From Chrysaora quinquecirrha (lineage: Eukaryota > Cnidaria > Scyphozoa > Semaeostomeae > Pelagiidae), in contig JACTAT010000042.1 in the NCBI GenBank assembly GCA_014526335.1, positions 817,541 to 881,540 of the forward strand: a DNA stretch of 64,000 nt. Direction: 5' to 3'. The notes below the pieces were generated by a model, which was not told where the DNA came from, did not search any database, and saw only the letters and a program-made list of their open reading frames with translations. Below, piece by piece: positions 11,162 through 22,295 of the stretch. The translations under genes and the position numbers were made by a program. The stretch's first letter is position 1. Each line of letters begins with the position of its first letter.

Positions 11162-13711
11162 CTAGGACAGCCTTTCATTTGAGATGGGCCCAGTCTGAGA
11201 ACAGGCCAGTGACTTTAGAAAATGGTAGGAAGCAGTAGATATCTTAAAAACACCTTTCTTTGCATCTTTGATTTCAAAACTGTCATTTGAAAGCACTTCC
11301 CTTGCATTTTTGTTGGGATTCCATAAAACACATGTTTCTGTTGTGCATGTCTTAGCTGGCAGAAGTCTGAACTCATAGCTGTCTCCAATCTTATCTAGCC
11401 ATTTGCCATTGATAATACCACCTGTTTTAGCTTTACTCGCACACCAAAACAACCAGAAAGGAGCTTCATCTTATTGGGGTGCAAGAACTGGAATTACATC
11501 CCCTTTCTTTACAAAAGAGTTTCTTTTTGCTCTTTGCTTTGGAACTTCTGGGATTGCAGTTTCTTGTTCATCATTAGGGCTATGCTGAACATCCTGCTGA
11601 CTAATGATTTCCTCTAGCTGATTTATTATTTCTTGTGGCTCCACATTTTCAATTTCCATTTCTAAATTTTCAATTTGTATCTCCTCTCCTCTACTTGCAG
11701 GGTGTGTCACCATGATAGGTTGGAAAAAGATTCTATCTCTTGCTGCATAAACAGTATTAAGTTGAGCACTGCCAAGTTTGCTTGGCTGACGAAATGGTAC
11801 ATTGTCAGGCCATCCCTCCACATCAAATTTTGTCTTATACTTTGAATACTCCACGCTCACTTTGTCAAAGACTGCTCCTGTTTTTGCAAAAAGAAAGCCA
11901 AACAAACTATTAATCTTCAAACTATCATAAAATATTATAGAAAGCTAATTTTCTACAATGATTAAAGGAGTTAATTCTTTGAATATTTCTGAAAAATATC
12001 TCATATAGATGTGCATAGGACAGTGGTCCTTGCATCCAGGGTATACATTGTGTCTTTTTATATCAACAAATCATACTTAGTTTGTCTAACTGATACATCA
12101 AAATAAATCAAAATCGTTATCATCATGTGCTGCTAATGACAAATATTTTGTTAAAATGCATACTCACGGTATTTCTCATTCAAAATTGACTGAACTGTTT
12201 TAATTGTAATATCCGGTGTATCTTTGTTACCTGCAAAAATAGATGAAGGTGATATGAAATGGTGTGTTCAGCAAATTTTAATGTCTGCTGTTTACTGTCA
12301 ATTCACATGGACCTAAGCAAGGGGCTTAATAAGAACATCTGTAGGGTGTTTACACCCATATGGTGAAAACTAGTAAATAATTATATTAAACAATCTCAAA
12401 ACATATGGTAATTTTCTTCCCTGCTTTTCCCTGATTTTAATCTAAAGACAAAATCATATGAAAGATATCTTGTATTCTTTATGATGCAATTCAACATTTT
12501 GCAAAGTCTTGAAATTTCGTTTGACCAAATAGATTGCCAGAAAGATTTTGGCCACCAAAGGATTTTGTCCTTGGTACAGTGCCTGAAGGTTGCCCATAAG
12601 TATTAAGAGCATGAAAAGTAATTGCTTTCAAACTGAATGAAATTGCAAAAAAGAATGAATTATGCAGTGTAATGCTACTCACCAGCAAATTCTGAGAAAC
12701 GCCTGACAATGTCTTTATTAGTCATTAGGAAATTTTGGTCAGCAGTAGTAGATGACACAATCAGTTTGTGGTCATATGGTCTAAGAATAAGTGCAATTCC
12801 TCTCCCACCATATTGTGCTAAAGTTTGCATCTGTAAAGAGAGATTATATATTCTAAGGTCTATTTGTGTCTATTTTGCAGGCTAATCTAAAAAATAACCT
12901 ACAGAGTACCTAACTAACATTCTTGAATCAAAATATCATGAAAGAATCACAAAATGGGAAATTTGGATGAAATACACACCTCACAATCTATTCTATGAAG
13001 TATACTATCAACCAGCTTCTTTTTTTGCAAGTTACTTAAATCTTCCATAGAAGGCCTTTCTTGCTGTTCAGCCAAGTCATTCCAGCAAGATCTTTCTTCT
13101 TCTGACATGTTCTTCCAACGCTGGCTTGCTATACCATTCCTTTCTTTAATTGAATATCCACGTAGCTCTGCAAAATAAAATTGAATATGAATCAGCTAAT
13201 AGGAAAATTTCAAATGTCCCTAAGTGTCATCCAAGTGTCATACACTGAGCACTTGAGCAGAAAAGATCGCTCTTGCAGTGAACAAACCCATTTTGATTTA
13301 TGGGCCTAAATCAACTTGAAAATGAAACTCACCATTAGAAAAAATGTTCCCAGAGAACAAATTATAACCAGATGGTCGTCTTTTTATTTTTGTTGCCAAA
13401 AGCGGCTTTTTTGATGGTTGTTGACCGGTTTCTTCCCCGCCTTCAGTTGGAAAACAAGTCGGAGCAGGACCACGCTTTCGGTTATTTATCCAGCACTGGA
13501 CATCACTTTCGCGAAGTCCAGTGCGTTCTGCAACAGAAGTAATTCGATCTCCGAATTTTTTTAAAGATGTTGAGCATAAACCAGAATTGAACTCCAGTTC
13601 CAACAATGAAATTTGGGCATCAGAGAACTTGCGAGCGCGAGCAGCCATTTTTTTAAAGATCACTTTCCAATATGCTTCCCCACAGCAACTGCTCAAAACA
13701 AAGATGGCCAC
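11162..13711 (-). CDS. Transposon-borne homeodomain plus HMG-box-like protein, five exons, in-frame stop
   Basis: Exons on the minus strand: 13711-13333, 13167-12980, 12830-12683, 12230-12168, 11877-11162; all introns are GT-AG and phases join. ATG at 13711 or, more likely for a compact domain, at 13648 (MAARARKF). Residues about 26-81 from the upstream ATG form a homeodomain with helix 3 reading VQCWINNRKRG. An HMG-box-like region follows across the exon 1/2 junction (RRPSGYNLFSGN, then ASQRWKNMSEEERSCW and LAEQ). After a Glu-rich linker and a basic patch, the frame meets TAA at 11473-11471, directly after VLAPQ. The same frame then continues as DEAPFWLFWC for about 100 residues, which looks like the rest of one domain. 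The two DNA-binding domains suggest binding of transposon ends or host chromatin; this is inference. It could be a captured host factor. Confidence 0.78.
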
Positions 13712-13737
13712 TGTTTCGCGCGCCTTATCAAGACCAT

Positions 13738-13871
13738 GTGTTGTCCCAGATTAATCACAAAGGACACAATTGAACATGCAAAAACAATAGCTTGAACAGG
13801 GATTTGCCCAAATTAATCAATTGAATAATATGGGATAGTCCCGGTGATTAATTCCGACACCGGTGCAGGCA
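13738..13871 (-). repeat. Right terminal/subterminal inverted repeat region of the KDZ element
   Basis: On the minus strand the motif GATTAATCTGGGA (13738-13758), a GATTAATTTGGG form (13800-13819) and GAATTAATC followed by GGGACTATCCC (13831-13855) mirror the three motifs at the left end. The element ends TGCAGGCA at 13871, next to the GGAAGCC duplication. Confidence 0.7.
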
Positions 13872-13878
13872 GGAAGCC
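13872..13878. repeat. Right target-site duplication of the KDZ element
   Basis: GGAAGCC, identical to 1866-1872. The satellite A unit interrupted at 1865 continues immediately after it (ACTTTACAAAGC). Confidence 0.88.
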
Positions 13879-16800
13879 ACTTTACAAAGCTGGGCCCCCA
13901 TAGCAAACAATAACTAGCGCACGGGACGTATCTGAAATCATTGGGTTGAAATATTACGAGCTGAAAGGTCATTGATAATAGAGCTATGCTAAGCCCTTAC
14001 GCTCAAAGCCACTTTACAAAGCTGGGCCCCCATAGCAAACACTAACTAGCGCATAGGACGTAGCAGAAATCATTGGGTTGAAATATATGTTATAAGAGCT
14101 GAAAGGTCATTGATAATAGAGCTATGCTAAGCTTTTACGCTCAAAGCCACTTTACAAAGCTGGGCCCCCATAGCAAACACTAACTAGCGCATAGGACGTA
14201 GCAGAAATCATTGGGTTGAAATATATGTTATAAGAGCTTAAAGGTCATTGATAATAGAGCTATGCTAAGCCCTTACGCTCAAAGCCACTCTACAAAGCTT
14301 GCTCCCCATAGCAAACACTTAACTAGTGCATAGGACGTAGCAGAAATCATTGGGTTAAAACATAATTTATAAGAGCTGAAAGGTCATTGATAATAGAACT
14401 ATGCTAAATGCTTACGCTCAAAGCCACTTTACAAAGCTTGGCTCCCATAGCAAACACTTAACTAGCGCACGGGACGTAGCAGAAATCATTGGGTTGAAAT
14501 ATATGTTATGAGAGCTGAAAGATCATTGATAATAGAGCTTTGCTAAGCCCTTACGCTCAAAGCCTCTTTACAAAGCTGTGCCTCCATAGCAAATACTAAC
14601 TAGCGCACGGGACGTAGCAGGAATCACTGTGTTTTAATGTATGTTATAAGAGCTGAAAGGTCTTCGATAATAGAGCTTTGCTTAGCGCTTATGCTGGAAG
14701 CCACTTTACAAAGCTGGGCCCCCATAGCAAACAATAACTAGCGCACGGGACGTACCTGAAATCATAGGGTTGAAATATATGTTATACGAGCTGAAAATTC
14801 ATTGATAATAGAGCTATGCTAAGCCCTTACGCTCAAAGCCACTTTACAAAGCTGTGCCTCCATAGCAAACACTTAACTAGCGCACGGGGCGTAGCAGAAA
14901 TCATTTTGTTTAAATTTATGTTATAAGAGCTGAAAGGTCATTGATAATAGAGCTATGCTAAGCCCTTACGCTCAAAGCCACTTTACAAAGCTGGGCCCCC
15001 ATATCAAACACTTAACTAGCGCAAGTGACGTGGCAGAAATCATTGGGTTGAAATATATGTTATAGGAGCTGAAAGGTCATTGATAAAAGAGCTATGCTAA
15101 GCGCTTATGCTCAAAGCCATTTTGCAACGCTTGGCCCCAATAGCAAACACTAACTAGCGGACGGGACTTAGCAGAAGTCATTGGGTTGAAATATATGTTA
15201 TAAGAGCTGAACGGTCTTTGATAATAGAGCTATGCTAAACGCTTATGCCTAAAGCCACTTTACAAAGCTGGGGCCCCATAGCAAACAATAACTAGCGCAC
15301 GGGAAGTATCTGAAATCATTGGGTTGAAATATATGTTATACGAGCAGAAAGGTCATTGATAATAGAGCTATGCTAATCCCTTACGCTCAAAGCCATTTTA
15401 CAAAGCTTGGCTCCCATAGCAAACACTTACTAGCGCAAGTGACGTGGCAGAAATCATTGGATTGAAATATATGTTATAAGAGCTGAAAGGTCATTCATAC
15501 TAGAGCTATGCTAAGCCCTTACACTCAAAGCCATTTTACAAAGCTTGGCTCCCATAGCAAACACTTAACTAGCGGACGGGACTTAGCAGAAGTCATTGGG
15601 TTGAAATATATGTTATAAGAGCTGAACGGTCTTTGATAATAGAGCTATGCTAAACGCTTATGCCTAAAGCCACTTTACAAAGCTGGGGCCCCATAGCAAA
15701 CACTAACTAGCGCACCCGACGTAGCAGAAATCATTTGGTTGAAATATATGTTATAAGAGCTGAAAGGTCATTGATAATAGAGCTATGCTAAGCGGTTACA
15801 CTCAAGGCCACTTTACAAAGCTTCGCCCCCATAGCAAACACTAACTAGCGCACGGGACGTAGCAGAAATCATTTGGTTGAAATATATGTTATAAGAGCTG
15901 AAAGGTCATTGATAATAGAGCTATGCTAAGCGGTTACACTCAAGGCCACTTTGCAAAGCTTCGCCTCCATTGCAAACACTTAACTAGCGCAGGAGACGTA
16001 GCAGAAATCATTGGGTTGAAATATATGTTATACGAGCTGAAAGGTCTTTTATAATAGAGCTTTGCTAAGCGCTTATGCTCAAAGCCATTTTACAAAGCTG
16101 AGCACCCATAGCAAACACTAACTAGCGCACGGGACGTAGCAGGAATCACTGTGTTTTAATGTATGTTATAAGAGCTGAAAGGTCTTCGATAATAGAGCTT
16201 TGCTTAGCGCTTATGCTGGAAGCCACTTTACAAAGCTGGGCCCCCATAGCAAACAATAACTAGCGCACGGGACGTACCTGAAATCATAGGGTTGAAATAT
16301 ATGTTATACGAGCTGAAAATTCATTGATAATAGAGCTATGCTAAGCGCTTACGCTCAAAGCCACTTTACAAAGCTGTGCCTCCATAGCAAACACTTAACT
16401 AGCGCACGGGGCGTAGCAGAAATCATTTTGTTTAAATTTATGTTATAAGAGCTGAAAGGTCATTGATAATAGAGCTATGCTAAGCCCTTACGCTCAAAGC
16501 CACTTTACAAAGCTGGGCCCCCATATCAAACACTTAACTAGCGCAAGTGACGTGGCAGAAATCCTTGGGTTGAAGTATATGTTATAGGAGCTGAAAGGTC
16601 ATTGATAAAAGAGCTATGCTAAGCGCTTATGCTCAAAGCCATTTTGCAACGCTTGGCCCCAATAGCAAACACTAACTAGCGGACGGGACGTAGCAGAAAT
16701 CATTGGGTTGAAATATATGTTATAAGAGCTGAGCGGTCTTTGATAAAAGAGCTATGCTAAGCGCTTATGCTCAAAGCCCTTTTGCAACGCTTGGCCCCCA

Positions 16801-19800
16801 TAGCAAACACTAACTAGCGGACGGGCCGTAGCTGAAATCATTGGATTGAAATACATGGTATAAGAGCTGAAAGGTCATTGATAATAGTGCTATGCTAAGC
16901 CCTTACACTCATAGCCATTTTACAAAGCTTGGCTCCCATAGCAAACACTAACTAGCGCACGGGACGTAGCAGAAATCATTGGGTTTAAATATATGTTATA
17001 AGAGCTGAAAGGTCATTGATAATAGAGCTATGCTAAGCGGTTACACTCAAGGCCACTTTGCAAAGCTTCGCCTCCATTGCAAACACTTAACTAGCGCAGG
17101 AGACGTAGCAGAAATCATTGGGTTGAAATATATGTTATACGAGCTGAAAGGTCTTTTATAATAGAGCTTTGCTAAGCGCTTATGCTCAAAGCCATTTTAC
17201 AAAGCTGAGCACCCATAGCAAACACTAACTAGCGCACGGGACGTAGCAGGAATCACTGTGTTTTAATGTATGTTATAAGAGCTGAAAGGTCTTCGATAAT
17301 AGAGCTTTGCTTAGCGCTTATGCTGGAAGCCACTTTACAAAGCTGGGCCCCCATAGCAAACAATAACTAGCGCACGGGACGTACCTGAAATCATAGGGTT
17401 GAAATATATGTTATACGAGCTGAAAATTCATTGATAATAGAGCTATGCTAAGCGCTTACGCTCAAAGCCACTTTACAAAGCTGTGCCTCCATAGCAAACA
17501 CTTAACTAGCGCACGGGGCGTAGCAGAAATCATTTTGTTTAAATTTATGTTATAAGAGCTGAAAGGTCATTGATAATAGAGCTATGCTAAGCCCTTACGC
17601 TCAAAGCCACTTTACAAAGCTGGGCCCCCATATCAAACACTTAACTAGCGCAAGTGACGTGGCAGAAATCCTTGGGTTGAAATATATGTTATAGGAGCTG
17701 AAAGGTCATTGATAAAAGAGCTATGCTAAGCGCTTATGCTCAAAGCCATTTTGCAACGCTTGGCCCCAATAGCAAACACTAACTAGCGGACGGGACGTAG
17801 CAGAAATCATTGGGTTGAAATATATGTTATAAGAGCTGAGCGGTCTTTGATAAAAGAGCTATGCTAAGCGCTTATGCTCAAAGCCCTTTTGCAACGCTTG
17901 GCCCCCATAGCAAACACTAACTAGCGGACGGGCCGTAGCTGAAATCATTGGATTGAAATACATGGTATAAGAGCTGAAAGGTCATTGATAATAGTGCTAT
18001 GCTAAGCCCTTACACTCATAGCCATTTTACAAAGCTTGGCTCCCATAGCAAACACTAACTAGCGCACGGGACGTAGCAGAAATCATTGGGTTTAAATATA
18101 TGTTATAAGAGCTGAAAGGTCATTGATACTAGAGCTATGCTAAGCCCTTACACTCAAAGCCATTTTACAAAGCTTGGCTCCCATAGCAAACACTTAACTA
18201 GCGGACGGGACTTAGCAGAAATCATTGTGTTGAAATATATGTTATAAGAGCAGAAAGGTCTTTGATAATAGAGCTATGCTAAATGCTTACGCTCAAAGCC
18301 ACTTTACAAAGCTTGGCTCCCATAGCAAACACTTAACTAGCGCACGGGACGTAGCAGAAATCATTGGGTTGAAATATATGTTATGAGAGCTGAAAGATCA
18401 TTGATAATAGAGCTTTGCTAAGCCCTTACGCTCAAAGCCTCTTTACAAAGCTGTGCCTCCATAGCAAATACTAACTAGCGCACGGGACGTAGCAGAAATC
18501 ACTGTGTTTTAATGTATGTTATAAGAGCTGAAAGGTCTTCGATAATAGAGCTATGCTTAGCGCTTATGCTGGAAGCCACTTTACAAAGCTGGGCCCCCAT
18601 AGCAAACAATAACTAGCGCACGGGACGTATCTGAAATCATTGGGTTGAAATATATGTTATACGAGCTGAAAGGTCATTGATAATAGAGCTATGCTAAGCC
18701 CTTATGCTCAAAGCCTCTTTACAAAGCTGTGCCCCATAGCAAATACTAACTAGCGCACGGGACTAAGCAGAAATCATTGGGTTGAAATATATGTTATAAG
18801 AGCAGAACGGTCATTGATAATAGAGCTATGCTTAGCGCTTATGCTGGAAGCCACTTTACAAAGCTGGGCCCCATAACAAACAATAACTAGCGCACGGGAC
18901 GTATCTGAAATCACTGGGTTGAAATACATGTTATAAGAGCTGAAAAGTCTTTGATAATAGAGCTATGCTAAGCGTTTACGCTCAAAGCCACTTTAAAAAG
19001 CTTCGCCCCCATAGCAAACACTTAACTAGCGCACGGGACGTAGCAGAAATCATTGGGTTGAAATATATGTTATAAGAGCTGAAAGGTCATTGATAATAGA
19101 GCTATGCTAAGCGGTTACGCTCAAAGCCACTTTACAAAGCTTGGCCCCCATAGCAAACACTAACTAGCGCACGGGACGTAGCAGAAATCATTGGGTTGAA
19201 ATATATGTTATAAGAGCTGAAAGGTCATTGATAATAGAGCTATGCTAAGCGGTTACGCTCAAAGCCACTTTACAAAGCTTCGCCCCCATAGCAAACACTA
19301 ACTAGCGCACGGGACTAAGCAGAAATCATTGGGTTGAAATATATGTTATAAGAGCTGAAAGGTCATTGATAATAGAGCTATGCTAAGCCCTTACGCTCAA
19401 AGCCACTTTACAAAGCTGGGCCCTCATAGCAAACACTAACTAGCGCATAGGACGTAGCAGAAATCAATGGGTTGAAATATATGTTATAAGAGCTGAAAGG
19501 TTATTGATAATAGAGCTATGCTAAGCCCTTACGCTCAAAGCCACTCTACAAAGCTGGGCCCCCATAGCAATCACTTAACTAGCGCATGGGACTTAGCAGA
19601 AATCATTGGGTTGAAGTATATGCTATAAGAGCTGAAAGGTCATTGATAATAGAGATATGCTAAACGCTTATGCTCAAAGCCAATTTACAAAGCTGGGCCC
19701 CAATACCAAACACTTAACTAGCGCATGGGACTTAGCAAAAATCATTGGGTTTAAACATATGTTATAAGAGCTGAACGGTCTTTAATAAAAGATCTACGCT

Positions 19801-22268
19801 AAGCGCATACGCTCAAAGCCCTTTTGCAACGCTTGGCCCCCATAGCAAACACTAACTAGCGGACGGGCCGTAGCTGAAATCATTGGATTGAAATACATGG
19901 TATAAGAGCTGAAAGGTCATTGATAATAGTGCTATGCTAAGCCCTTACACTCATAGCCATTTTACAAAGCTTGGCTCCGATAGCAATCACTAACTAGCGC
20001 ACGGGACGTAGCAGAAATCATTGGGTTTAAATATATGTTATAAGAGCTGAAAGGTCATTGATACTAGAGCTATGCTAAGCCCTTACACTCAAAGCCATTT
20101 TACAAAGCTTGGCTCCCATAGCAAACACTTAACTAGCGCACGGGACGTAGCAGAAATCATTGTGTTGAAATATATGTTAGAAGAGCAGAAAGGTCTTTGA
20201 TAATAGAGCTATGCTAAATGCTTACGCTCAAAGCCACTTTACAAAGCTTGGCTCCCATAGCAAACACTTAACTAGCGCACGGGACGTAGCAGAAATCATT
20301 GGGTTGAAATATATGTTATGAGAGCTGAAAGATCATTGATAATAGAGCTTTGCTAAGCCCTTACGCTCAAAGCCTCTTTACAAAGCTGTGCCTCCATAGC
20401 AAATACTAACTAGCGCACGGGACGTAGCAGAAATCACTGTGTTTTAATGTATGTTATAAGAGCTGAAAGGTCTTCGATAATAGAGCTATGCTTAGCGCTT
20501 ATGCTGGAAGCCACTTTACAAAGCTGGGCCCCCATAGCAAACAATAACTAGCGCACGGGACGTATCTGAAATCATTGGGTTGAAATATATGTTATACGAG
20601 CTGAAAGGTCATTGATAATAGAGCTATGCTAAGCCCTTATGCTCAAAGCCTCTTTACAAAGCTGTGCCCCATAGCAAATACTAACTAGCGCACGGGACTA
20701 AGCAGAAATCATTGGGTTGAAATATATGTTATAAGAGCAGAACGGTCATTGATAATAGAGCTATGCTTAGCGCTTATGCTGGAAGCCACTTTACAAAGCT
20801 GGGCCCCCATAACAAACAATAACTAGCGCACGGGACGTATCTGAAATCACTGGGTTGAAATACATGTTATAAGAGCTGAAAAGTCTTTGATAATAGAGCT
20901 ATGCTAAGCGTTTACGCTCAAAGCCACTTTAAAAAGCTTCGCCCCCATAGCAAACACTTAACTAGCGCACGGGACGTAGCAGAAATCATTGGGTTGAAAT
21001 ATATGTTATAAGAGCTGAAAGGTCATTGATAATAGAGCTATGCTAAGCGGTTACGCTCAAAGCCACTTTACAAAGCTTGGCCCCCATAGCAAACACTAAC
21101 TAGCGCACGGGACGTAGCAGAAATCATTGGGTTGAAATATATGTTATAAGAGCTGAAAGGTCATTGATAATAGAGCTATGCTAAGCGGTTACGCTCAAAG
21201 CCACTTTACAAAGCTTCGCCCCCATAGCAAACACTAACTAGCGCACGGGACTAAGCAGAAATCATTGGGTTGAAATATATGTTATAAGAGCTGAAAGGTC
21301 ATTGATAATAGAGCTATGCTAAGCCCTTACGCTCAAAGCCACTTTACAAAGCTGGGCCCTCATAGCAAACACTAACTAGCGCATAGGACGTAGCAGAAAT
21401 CAATGGGTTGAAATATATGTTATAAGAGCTGAAAGGTTATTGATAATAGAGCTATGCTAAGCCCTTACGCTCAAAGCCACTCTACAAAGCTGGGCCCCCA
21501 TAGCAATCACTTAACTAGCGCAAGTGACGTGGCAGAAATCATTGGGTTGAAATATATGTTATAGGAGCTGAAAGGTCATTGATAAAAGAGCTATGCTAAG
21601 CGCTTATGCTCAAAGCCATTTTGCAACGCTTGGCCCCAATAGCAAACACTAACTAGCGGACGGGACTTAGCAGAAGTCATTGGGTTGAAATATATGTTAT
21701 AAGAGCTGAACGGTCTTTGATAATAGAGCTATGCTAAACGCTTATGCCTAAAGCCACTTTACAAAGCTGGGGCCCCATAGCAAACACTAACTAGCGCACC
21801 CGACGTAGCAGAAATCATTTGGTTGAAATATATGTTATAAGAGCTGAAAGGTCATTGATAATAGAGCTATGCTAAGCGGTTACACTCAAGGCCACTTTAC
21901 AAAGCTTCGCCCCCATAGCAAACACTAACTAGCGCACGGGACGTAGCAGAAATCATTTGGTTGAAATATATGTTATAAGAGCTGAAAGGTCATTGATAAT
22001 AGAGCTATGCTAAGCGGTTACACTCAAGGCCACTTTGCAAAGCTTCGCCTCCATTGCAAACACTTAACTAGCGCAGGAGACGTAGCAGAAATCATTGGGT
22101 TGAAATATATGTTATACGAGCTGAAAGGTCTTTTATAATAGAGCTTTGCTAAGCGCTTATGCTCAAAGCCATTTTACAAAGCTGAGCACCCATAGCAAAC
22201 ACTAACTAGCGCATGGGATTTAGCAGAAATCATTGGGTTGAAATATATGTTTAAAGAGCTGAACTGTC
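13879..22268. repeat. Satellite A array, right block with higher-order repeats
   Basis: About 61 copies of the ~138-bp unit. Blocks of variant units recur in the same order: about 16140-17240 recurs with an offset of ~1.1 kb (8 units), and about 18230-19580 recurs at 20160-21510 with an offset of ~1.93 kb (14 units). This is higher-order structure typical of unequal exchange or local duplication. No gene is visible. Confidence 0.96.
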
Positions 22269-22295
22269 TTTGATAATAATGATTGATAATGATTT
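22255..22295. other. Junction of satellite A and satellite B
   Basis: Satellite A text (GAACTGTCTTTGATAATA) runs directly into satellite B text (GATTTTCCCAACGACAAGAG) through a short ATGATTGATAATGATT stretch. No transposon end or unique spacer separates them. Confidence 0.85.

Larger units (their letters stand above)
1873..13871 (+). mobile_element. KDZ (Zisupton-like) DNA transposon, ~12.0 kb
   Basis: A unique ~12.0-kb block inserted in satellite A between two GGAAGCC copies. It contains a KDZ transposase gene reading inward from the left end and an accessory gene reading inward from the right end, so the two converge. The ends are imperfect inverted repeats sharing the motif GATTAATCTGGGA. 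Known Zisupton elements are large, carry a cysteine-cluster transposase and make short target duplications (about 8 bp), which fits. Several frame breaks in both genes suggest this copy cannot move on its own. Confidence 0.88.

Noticed and set aside
1..22268. Possible CRISPR-like arrays
   Set aside because: The whole unit is repeated, without unique spacers; these are eukaryotic tandem satellites.
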